Source of the DNA: Janthinobacterium sp.
GTDB lineage: Bacteria > Pseudomonadota > Gammaproteobacteria > Burkholderiales > Burkholderiaceae_D
DNA: 52,415 bases
Assembly (NCBI GenBank): GCA_025356595.1
Contig: JANXSQ010000332.1
Location: 1 to 52,415, forward strand
Direction of reading: 5' to 3'
Shown: one piece after another, positions 47,067 through 52,415 of the stretch
Layout: each line of letters begins with the position of its first letter
Numbering within the stretch: position 1 is the stretch's first letter
Notes under the pieces: model-generated
The model's input: only the letters and a program-made list of their open reading frames with translations
What the model was told of the DNA's origin: nothing
The model's database searches: none
Translations under genes and position numbers: made by a program

Positions 47067-48308
47067 TTACGCGGCCTTGATGTCGGCCAGCGCCAGGCGC
47101 AGCAGGCGGCCGGCCTCGTCGATCTGCGCGTCGGAGACGATCAGGGCCGGCGCCAGGCGCACCACGTCCATGCCGGCGATCAGCACCATCAGGCCCTGCG
47201 CCTCGGCGGCCTTCTGGATATCCTTGGCGCGGCCCTTGAAGGCATCGCTGACGACCAGGCCGAGCAGCAGGCCGGAGCCGCGCACCAGCGAGAACATGTG
47301 CGGGAAGTCGGCCATCAGGCCTTCCAGCATCGCCACCAGCTTGGCGCCGGCGGCTTTGACGCGGGCCAGGAACTCCGCCGTGTTGATCGTTTCGAGCACC
47401 TTCAGGGCCACCGTCGCCGCCAGCGGATTACCGCCGTAGGTGGTGCCGTGGGTGCCGACGTTGAGGGTCGCGGCCAGCGCCTCGGTGGTCAGCATGGCGC
47501 CGATCGGGTAGCCGTTACCGAGCGCCTTGGCGGACGTCAGGATGTCCGGCGTGACGCCGTAACCCATGTAGGCGAACAGATCGCCGGTGCGGCCCATGCC
47601 GCTCTGGACCTCATCGAAAATGAGCAGCGCGCCGGTCTTGTCGCACAGTGCGCGCAGCTCTTGCAGATAGGCCGCGTCGGCCGGCACCACGCCGCCCTCG
47701 CCCTGCACCGGCTCGACGATCACCGCGCACACATCGTCGCCGATGGCGGCGCGCGCCGCTTCGATGTCGTTGTAGACGATATGGTCGATCGACTGCGGCA
47801 GCGGCTCGAAGCCTTCGGTGTACTTGGCCTGGCCGCCGACGGAGACGGTGAACAGGGTGCGGCCGTGGAAGGACGAGAAGCAGGAAATGATGCGCGACTT
47901 GTGCGGACCGAACTTGGTGTGGGCGTACTTGCGCGCCAGCTTCAGGGCCGCCTCGTTGGCTTCCGCGCCGGAGTTGCAGAAGAAGGCGCGCTCGGCGAAG
48001 GTCGCCTCGGTCAGCGCCAGCGCCAGGCGCAGCACCGGCTCGTTGGTGTAGCCGTTACCCAGGTGCCAGAGGGTGTTGATCTGCTTGGTCAGCGCCTCGA
48101 CCACGACCGGGGCGCAGTGGCCCAGGGCGGTGACGGCGATGCCGGAGGTGAAATCGAGGTAATGCTTGCCGGTCTGATCCCACAAGTCCAGGCCCAGCGC
48201 GCGCACCGGCACCATCGCCGCCGGCGCATAGGTCGGAACCAGGACTTCGTCGAAGGTTTGTCTGGTGACGGGACGATCGGTGACGGACGAATCAAGCTTG
48301 GCGTTCAT
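47067..48308 (-). CDS. astC: Succinylornithine/acetylornithine aminotransferase
   Basis: This 413-residue class-III PLP aminotransferase converts succinylornithine and 2-oxoglutarate to succinylglutamate semialdehyde and glutamate. It may also use acetylornithine, as AruC/ArgD proteins do. [33 protein letters not shown] and [15 protein letters not shown], with the PLP-binding Lys, are all present. The ATG at 48308 has GAGGA 6 nt upstream. It is the first gene of the arginine block, directly behind the promoter with the ArgR-type site. Confidence 0.94.
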   Translation of the reverse strand: MNAKLDSSVTDRPVTRQTFDEVLVPTYAPAAMVPVRALGLDLWDQTGKHYLDFTSGIAVTALGHCAPVVVEALTKQINTLWHLGNGYTNEPVLRLALALTEATFAERAFFCNSGAEANEAALKLARKYAHTKFGPHKSRIISCFSSFHGRTLFTVSVGGQAKYTEGFEPLPQSIDHIVYNDIEAARAAIGDDVCAVIVEPVQGEGGVVPADAAYLQELRALCDKTGALLIFDEVQSGMGRTGDLFAYMGYGVTPDILTSAKALGNGYPIGAMLTTEALAATLNVGTHGTTYGGNPLAATVALKVLETINTAEFLARVKAAGAKLVAMLEGLMADFPHMFSLVRGSGLLLGLVVSDAFKGRAKDIQKAAEAQGLMVLIAGMDVVRLAPALIVSDAQIDEAGRLLRLALADIKAA

Positions 48309-48361
48309 AGCATTCCTCAAGTTAGGTACGTTGGCAACTACGACAGCTGCGCGTGTACAAC

Positions 48362-48367
48362 ATTATA
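48362..48367 (-). promoter_or_regulatory. -10 element of the ast operon
   Basis: TATAAT on the minus strand (48367-48362), 54 bp before the astC ATG, with no good -35. The place of the -35 is next to the ArgR-type repeat, as expected for an activator-dependent promoter. Confidence 0.6.
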
Positions 48368-48378
48368 AAAACCGGGAT

Positions 48379-48404
48379 GCTAAAACTCTTTTGAATCTGC
48401 GACA
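48379..48404 (-). promoter_or_regulatory. ArgR-type activator site of the ast operon
   Basis: On the minus strand TGTCGC (48404-48399) is followed by eight bases and AA, the Pseudomonas ArgR half-site TGTCGC-N8-AA as I recall it. A weaker direct repeat, TTTAGC (48384-48379), starts exactly 20 bp further on. The pair ends 11 bp upstream of the -10, the arrangement of an activator that covers the -35. Confidence 0.6.
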
Positions 48405-48459
48405 AGGATTTTCATTTTTGACCGCCGCCGCCGCGCCACGGGCGCGGCAGAAGAACCGG

Positions 48460-49404
48460 TTATGGCGGCATCAGCTTGCGCTGGCGCTCTTCGCGCGGAG
48501 TGTGGCCGAACAGGGCGCCGAAGGCGGTGGAGAAGTGCGAGCCGGACGAGAAGCCGCACATCAGCCCCACCTGGACGATGGAGTTGTGCGTGCCCTGCAG
48601 CAGCTGGCGCGCGCGCTGCAGGCGCAGTTCCAGGTAGTAGCGCGACGGCAGGCTGCCCAGGTATTGCTTGAACAGGCGCTCGAGCTGGCGCCGCGACAGG
48701 CCCACCAGGTTGGAGATGTCGTCGGTCGAGAGCGGCTCCTCGATGTTCGCCTCCATCAGCGTGACGGCCTCCGACAGCTTCGGCTGCAGCACGCCGAAGC
48801 GGGCCTGCAGGGCGACGCGCTGGCGCTCCTCCTTGCCGCGCACCCGGTCGATGCAGAGCGCCTCCTTGATGTGCGCCTGGGCGTCGGCGCCGAACAGGGT
48901 TTCGATCAGGGTCAGCGCGAAGTCGATGCTGGCCGCGCCGCCGCAGCAGGTCAGGTGCGCGCCGTCGATCTCGAACAGGTGCGGCGTCAGGATGGCCCGC
49001 TCGGCCTTCGCCTCGGCGTCGGCGTACAGCGCCCACGGCAGCGCGATGCGCACGCCGTCCATCACGCCGGCGTCGGCCAACCACAGCACGGCGGCGCCGA
49101 CGGCGCCCCAGAACGGCGCCGCGCGGCAGCGCTCGATCAGGGCGCGGCACAGTTCGGGGCGCGGCGCGGCCTGGGTCTCGTCGGCCGCCAGCAGCGCGAT
49201 GTGCCAGTGGCCCGGCGCCTCGGCCACCACCTGCTGCGGCGCGCGCACGTCCAGTTGCAGCATCTGCGGCCCCAGCGCCGCCGCGCACAGGCGCAGCGGC
49301 TGCACCAGGCCGGCCCAGGTGATCGCGTCGGCCTCGCCGGCGTTGATCAGCAGGATGCGCAAGGGTTTGTCCAGTCCGACCCGGCAGAGGTTAGCGAATG
49401 ACAT
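48460..49404 (-). CDS. argR: ArgR, AraC-type regulator of arginine catabolism
   Basis: This 314-residue protein has an N-terminal DJ-1/PfpI-like (GATase1) domain (about 14-185: LRILLINAGEADAITWAGLVQPL, LTCCGGAASIDFALTLIE). The C-terminal AraC helix-turn-helix pair (about 210-305) includes DDISNLVGLSRRQLERLFKQYLG, SRYYLELRLQRARQLL and VGLMCGFSSGSHFSTAF. It is the layout of Pseudomonas aeruginosa ArgR, which activates the arginine succinyltransferase genes and is unrelated to the E. coli ArgR repressor. The gene sits directly upstream of the ast promoter and probably senses arginine. It is 47 bp after the DMT permease gene. Confidence 0.88.
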   Translation of the reverse strand: MSFANLCRVGLDKPLRILLINAGEADAITWAGLVQPLRLCAAALGPQMLQLDVRAPQQVVAEAPGHWHIALLAADETQAAPRPELCRALIERCRAAPFWGAVGAAVLWLADAGVMDGVRIALPWALYADAEAKAERAILTPHLFEIDGAHLTCCGGAASIDFALTLIETLFGADAQAHIKEALCIDRVRGKEERQRVALQARFGVLQPKLSEAVTLMEANIEEPLSTDDISNLVGLSRRQLERLFKQYLGSLPSRYYLELRLQRARQLLQGTHNSIVQVGLMCGFSSGSHFSTAFGALFGHTPREERQRKLMPP

Positions 49405-49451
49405 CAGGCGGGCAAGGCGGCATCGGCGAGCTTTTCAAGTGTGGGGAAGGC

Positions 49452-50366
49452 CTATTCGGGCACCAGCGCGGCGGCCGGACGCTCGGCGTTCCATTGGCTG
49501 ACTATCATACCGGAGATCAGCAGCGCCGCGCCCATCCAGGCCAGCGGCGTCATCACCTCGCCCAGCCAGAAATAGGCGAAGAAGGCCGCCGCGCCGGGCT
49601 CGAAGGCGTAGATCACGGCCGCCTCGTTGGCCGTGCTGTGGCTCTGCCCCCAGGTCTGCAGCGAGATGATGGCGGCCGTGCAGATCACGCCCAGGTAGAG
49701 GAACTGCAGGACGTGGGCGCGCACGCCGGCGCCGATGTTGCCCCAGTAATTGAGCATGTCGGCGCTGACCTCGATCTGCGTGCGCGGGATCTCGCGCGCC
49801 AGCAACCACAGCGCCGAGCACAGCGCCACGGTGACGATCTGCATCGCCGTCAGCGTCATCAACTGCCCGACCTCGCGGGCGGCGCCCTCCATCATCTTCA
49901 CGTACAGGCCGAAGGCGAACGCCGCCAGCAGGGCCAGGGTGTCGCCGCGGCTCCAGGCGGCGTCGCCCTCCGAGCACAGCGTGAACAGGCCGGCCAGCGC
50001 CAGCAGCAGGGCGACGACGATGCGCCGCTCCGGCTTCTTGCCGGCGAAATAGCCGAGCAGCGGCACCACCAGCACGTTCAGGCCGGTGATGAAGGCGTTG
50101 CGGTTCGAGCTCGTCAGCGCCAGTCCCTCGACCTGGAACACATAGCAGATGAACAGCACCGCGCCGACCAGGGCGCCGATGCGCACGTCCTTGTAGCGGG
50201 CGCGCCACAAGAAGGGCAGCATCAGCACGCTGGCGAGCAGGAAACGGATGAAGACGATCCAGATCGGCGAGAAATGCGCGGTCAGGGCTTTCATCGCCGG
50301 GAAGGTGGTGCCCCAGACGAGGGTGACAAGAAGTAGAGCCAGGATGCCGCGGAACTGGTGGGTCAT
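49452..50366 (-). CDS. EamA/DMT-family permease
   Basis: This 304-residue protein has ten predicted membrane helices and two EamA repeats (LALLLVTLVWGTTFPAMKAL near residue 7, ALLAAFAFGLYVKMMEGAARE near 150). The family exports small metabolites; the substrate is unknown. Position just upstream of argR and divergent from marR gives two candidate regulators. The start at 50366 was chosen by homology to the EamA opening; ribosome-binding pairing is weak, and the upstream in-frame extension to 50462 overlaps the regulatory region. Confidence 0.86.
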   Translation of the reverse strand: MTHQFRGILALLLVTLVWGTTFPAMKALTAHFSPIWIVFIRFLLASVLMLPFLWRARYKDVRIGALVGAVLFICYVFQVEGLALTSSNRNAFITGLNVLVVPLLGYFAGKKPERRIVVALLLALAGLFTLCSEGDAAWSRGDTLALLAAFAFGLYVKMMEGAAREVGQLMTLTAMQIVTVALCSALWLLAREIPRTQIEVSADMLNYWGNIGAGVRAHVLQFLYLGVICTAAIISLQTWGQSHSTANEAAVIYAFEPGAAAFFAYFWLGEVMTPLAWMGAALLISGMIVSQWNAERPAAALVPE

Positions 50367-50385
50367 GTAGAAAGTCTTATATAGA

Positions 50386-50437
50386 TGTATAGATACTAAC
50401 GGTAGGCGCCATATTACCCGCGCCGGCAATAAATTGC
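50386..50437. promoter_or_regulatory. Operator-like repeats between permease and marR
   Basis: GCAATAAATTGC (50426-50437) is a 12-bp dyad with perfect 5-bp arms, close to the marR -10. Nearer to the permease, TATAGATG and TATAGATA form a direct repeat in the AT-rich sequence around 50380-50396. A MarR protein binding a dyad between two divergent genes is a common arrangement; the target here is only inferred. Confidence 0.4.
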
Positions 50438-50453
50438 GAACCGCCGCACAGGA

Positions 50454-50459
50454 TATAAT
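50454..50459 (+). promoter_or_regulatory. -10 element of marR, 8 nt before the ATG
   Basis: A consensus TATAAT ends 8 nt before the marR ATG at 50468. Transcription would begin at or within a few bases of the start codon. No good -35 is visible. Confidence 0.55.
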
Positions 50460-50467
50460 CACGCCCT

Positions 50468-50950
50468 ATGGGTGAACGCTATTTGAAAAGTCTGCGGCTG
50501 CTGGCCGAATGCCTGCAAGGCTTTGAACGCCTGTCGGAGCGGCATGTGCGCGCCTTCGGCCTGACGCACGCCCAGTTCGACATCATCGCCACGCTGGGCA
50601 ACACGCCCGGCATGACGTACAAGGAACTGGGCGCCAAGACCCTGATCACGAAAGGCACGCTGACCGGCGTCATCGACCGCCTCGAACGCAAGGGTCTGGT
50701 CGAGCGCGAGCGCAGCGTCGCCGACAAGCGCTCCTATTTCGTGCGCCTGAGCGGCCAGGGGGAGCAAGTCTTCAAAGACGTGTTCCCGCAGGTCACGGCG
50801 CACGGCGCCAGCGTCTTCGCGCAGTTCAGCGACGCCGACTTCACGCGCCTGGAACAGACCTTGTCCGGGCTCAAGAGCGTCATCGCGGCGGACGGCGCCG
50901 CCCCCGCATCACCCGATTCCCGTAGTCAAGCAAGCCGCAGCTCCACATAA
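50468..50950 (+). CDS. MarR-family transcriptional regulator
   Basis: This 160-residue protein has a winged helix-turn-helix (about 35-100): LTHAQFDIIATLGNTPGMTYKELGAKTLITKGTLTGVIDRLERKGLVERERSVADKRSYFVRLS, with the wing Asp-Lys-Arg-Ser typical of MarR. It would bind DNA as a dimer and respond to small phenolic or oxidant ligands. It is divergent from a DMT permease, its likely target. No Shine-Dalgarno is visible (CACGCCCT before ATG), and TATAAT lies 8 nt upstream, so the mRNA may be leaderless. The C-terminal tail after residue 140 is low-complexity. Confidence 0.9.
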   Translation: MGERYLKSLRLLAECLQGFERLSERHVRAFGLTHAQFDIIATLGNTPGMTYKELGAKTLITKGTLTGVIDRLERKGLVERERSVADKRSYFVRLSGQGEQVFKDVFPQVTAHGASVFAQFSDADFTRLEQTLSGLKSVIAADGAAPASPDSRSQASRSST

Positions 50951-50967
50951 AAAGCAAAGGAAAAAGA

Positions 50968-51252
50968 TTGAAAACGACACTGCTCGAAGGCAAAAAACCG
51001 GCCCATTTCGACAAACACATTATCGGCAACCTGCTGCTCAACGTCAGCACCCCGGATCTGGTGCGCCAGGAAAAGCTGATCATCGGCATCCGCAACGAAG
51101 CCGGTGAAATCTACCGCCTGATCGGCGCGACCAAGCACAACAGCTTCATGAACGCGATCGAGGAATTGTTCGACCTGGGCCTGGTCGACGAATTGCAGGA
51201 CAGCGACGCCACCCAGGATGGCTGCGACGCCATCTTCAGCGAAGCGGCGTAA
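50968..51252 (+). CDS. Small protein of unknown function downstream of marR
   Basis: This 94-residue acidic protein starts at TTG (50968), supported by AAGGA six nt upstream and by its position 17 bp after marR, so it is probably in the same operon. It is soluble and predicted alpha/beta, with conserved-looking DLVRQEKLIIGIRNEAGEIYRL and NAIEELFDLGLVDELQDSD segments and no Cys pair, signal or membrane helix. I do not recognise a family. A GGGGACAG hairpin lies downstream. Confidence 0.7.
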   Translation: MKTTLLEGKKPAHFDKHIIGNLLLNVSTPDLVRQEKLIIGIRNEAGEIYRLIGATKHNSFMNAIEELFDLGLVDELQDSDATQDGCDAIFSEAA

Positions 51253-51282
51253 GCGCCGCGACGCCCGCCGCCCCGCGCGGCG

Positions 51283-51336
51283 GTGACGGGGGACAGCCAG
51301 GGCCGACGCCAGTCGGTCTGCGCTGTCCCTTGTCAC
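51283..51336. repeat. GGGGGACAGC hairpin (REP-like)
   Basis: GTGACGGGGGACAGC (51283-51297) pairs with GCTGTCCCTTGTCAC (51322-51336) with two mismatches that would be G-U pairs in RNA. An inner stem GCCGAC (51302-51307) with GTCGGT (51312-51317) closes the loop. The GGGGACAG core links it to the repeats at 19301-19369 and 52279-52295. Confidence 0.6.
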
Positions 51337-51420
51337 ATCCGGCTTCTCGCGCCCGGTTTATCGGATCGAAAATATTTCCACGGGGAATTGCAAATAAGTT
51401 CCGCATGGCAATATTGCGAG

Positions 51421-51426
51421 TATAAT
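51421..51426 (+). promoter_or_regulatory. -10 element of the HDOD gene, 6 nt before the ATG
   Basis: TATAAT ends 6 nt before the ATG at 51433 in an AT-rich stretch. The expected transcription start coincides with the start codon. No -35 is obvious. Confidence 0.5.
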
Positions 51427-51432
51427 TTTTCG

Positions 51433-52269
51433 ATGAACAGACTCGACGCCTTTAAAAGCATCGCCGCCCAGGCCAGCCGCGGTGAACTGACGTTTCCCAC
51501 CAGCGTGGACGCGTCCCTGAAACTCCAGCAAGCGCTGAGCGACCCGGATTGCCACATCGACGCGGCCACCAAGCTGGTGCAGGCGAACCCGCTGCTGGCG
51601 GCGCGCACGGTGGCGATCGCCAACTCGGTCGCCTACAACCGCTCCGGCAACGAAATCGCCGGCGTGCGCGCGGCCGTGCAGCGCATGGGCGTGCGCACGC
51701 TGCAATCGCTGGTGGCGGCGCTCATCGTGCGCCAGCTGGGCAGCGCCGTCAGCGATCCCCTGATCAAGGCCAGGATGGCGCAACTGTGGGAGCACACCGC
51801 CCACGTCGCCGCGCTGGCCCAAGTGCTGGCGCGGCGCGTCAGCAAGGTCGACCCCGACACCGCCATGTTCGCCGGCATCATGCACGAAGTGGGCGGCTTC
51901 TACATGCTGTCGCGGGCGGCCGAATTCCCCGGCATCCTGGACGGCGAGCCGGAAGACTGGATCGAGCACGGCGAGCAGGAAATCGGCCGCGGCGTACTGA
52001 AGAAACTGGCGGTGCCGGAAGCTGTGCAGGCGTCGGTGGAAGCGCTGTGGGAAGGCCTGCGCGCGCTGCCGCCGGAGAACCTGGGCGACACCCTGCTGCT
52101 GGCCAACGACCTCGCGCCGGTGGCCTCGCCGCTGCACGAAAGCCCGGGCGCCACCACGGCGCAAGCGGCGCGCACCATCGACTGCGAACTCGGCGAAGGC
52201 ACCCTGAACAGCATCATGCGCGAATCGGCAGCCGAAGTGCAATCGCTGCTGGCCGTGCTGATGCTCTAG
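51433..52269 (+). CDS. HDOD-domain signalling protein
   Basis: This 278-residue protein carries an HDOD domain (about 15-220): LPTSV-like TFPTSVDASLKLQQAL, DAATKLVQANPLLAARTVAIANS, MGVRTLQSLVAALIVRQL and AMFAGIMHEVGGFYML. The last keeps the His-Glu of GIMHEVG in place of the HD pair, as usual in HDOD proteins, so no hydrolase activity is expected. Such proteins act in signalling and motility or stress control, often with cyclic-di-GMP proteins. The in-frame extension to 51283 would cross the hairpin. The TATAAT directly before the ATG and absence of a ribosome-binding site suggest a leaderless transcript. Confidence 0.85.
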   Translation: MNRLDAFKSIAAQASRGELTFPTSVDASLKLQQALSDPDCHIDAATKLVQANPLLAARTVAIANSVAYNRSGNEIAGVRAAVQRMGVRTLQSLVAALIVRQLGSAVSDPLIKARMAQLWEHTAHVAALAQVLARRVSKVDPDTAMFAGIMHEVGGFYMLSRAAEFPGILDGEPEDWIEHGEQEIGRGVLKKLAVPEAVQASVEALWEGLRALPPENLGDTLLLANDLAPVASPLHESPGATTAQAARTIDCELGEGTLNSIMRESAAEVQSLLAVLML

Positions 52270-52278
52270 CCCCGCCGG

Positions 52279-52295
52279 AAACCGGGGACAGACCA
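52279..52295. repeat. Single arm of the GGGGACAGACC repeat
   Basis: AAACCGGGGACAGACCA is identical over 17 nt to an arm of the palindrome at 19301-19369. The partner arm is not seen before the window ends. It lies 9 bp after the HDOD stop and 13 bp from the stop of the minus-strand fragment at 52309. Confidence 0.75.
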
Positions 52296-52308
52296 TAATG
52301 CCGCTAAG

Positions 52309-52413
52309 TTAAGCTTTCTTGGTTAGCCGTTTCTCTGGATATCGTTGTGCCACCGCTTTAACGACCCGGTCGAATTTTCGTCCGGGTCGCTGCGCTTTCA
52401 GGTCGAGCACCAA
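52309..52413 (-). CDS. C-terminal fragment of an unidentified gene, possibly a transposase
   Basis: A minus-strand open frame enters from the right edge and ends at TAA (52311-52309). Its 34 residues read LVLDLKAQRPGRKFDRVV, then KAVAQRYPEKRLTKKA. The Arg/Lys-rich end with a PGRKFDRVVK-like segment recalls IS4-type transposase C-termini, but the stretch is too short to be sure. The immediately adjacent GGGGACAGACC arm would fit a mobile-element or REP-associated gene. Codons are less GC-rich than in the neighbours. Confidence 0.45.
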   Translation of the reverse strand: MVLDLKAQRPGRKFDRVVKAVAQRYPEKRLTKKA

Positions 52414-52415
52414 CC

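Overview
The window is very GC-rich chromosomal DNA, densely packed with ordinary-looking housekeeping and catabolic genes. The gene set points to a soil or plant-associated betaproteobacterium, most likely Oxalobacteraceae (Massilia, Duganella or Janthinobacterium type). It includes an outer-membrane TonB-dependent receptor with amylosucrase, an aruF/aruG-type arginine succinyltransferase pathway with a long NAD-glutamate dehydrogenase, several secreted peptidases (S46, S9), and GGGGACAG/GGGGTCAG palindromes. The taxon is inferred from gene content and style; no rRNA or marker-gene tree is available. No rRNA, tRNA or CRISPR array was seen.

Layout. 80-7952 (minus strand): a sucrose-uptake locus resembling the Xanthomonas sux system. 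It holds a GST-like gene, a LacI-family repressor, an intergenic region with a perfect LacI-type operator, a TonB-dependent receptor, amylosucrase and an MFS sugar permease. 8152-11864 (plus): purB, then a cytochrome b561-YceI-YceI operon and a small GlsB/YeaQ-like membrane protein. 12124-22560: S46 dipeptidyl-peptidase, a secreted MBL-fold protein lacking a canonical Asp, an M14 carboxypeptidase-like protein, an FUSC-family membrane protein, a coupled pair of bacterial PH-domain membrane proteins and an EamA permease. 22585-29713 (minus): a double GNAT protein overlapping an S9 peptidase, two APC amino-acid permeases (one ProY-like) and a RidA protein. 30155-35947: flavohaemoglobin hmp behind a good NsrR-type site, a glycine-zipper protein, a DUF1993 protein, a LysE exporter convergent with an AraC regulator, a DUF2167 protein and a stand-alone TipAS-domain protein.

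36150-49404 (minus) is the most coherent block. It runs argR (AraC/GATase type), then astC, aruF, aruG, astD, astB, gdhB and astE. The enzymes convert arginine through the succinyltransferase (AST) pathway to glutamate, and glutamate dehydrogenase then feeds 2-oxoglutarate to the TCA cycle. A direct-repeat site matching the Pseudomonas ArgR consensus sits just upstream of the astC -10 element, and gdhB overlaps astE by an ATGA.

49452-52415: a DMT permease divergent from a MarR regulator, a small unknown protein, an HDOD protein and, at the right edge, the C-terminus of an unidentified minus-strand gene next to a GGGGACAGACC repeat arm. Both marR and the HDOD gene have TATAAT 6-8 nt before the ATG and no visible Shine-Dalgarno, so they may give leaderless mRNAs. 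I found no clearly unprecedented multi-gene system. The best leads are the dispersed palindromes that share a GGGG(A/T)CAG core, the ArgR-controlled ast-gdhB-astE operon and the leaderless candidates.
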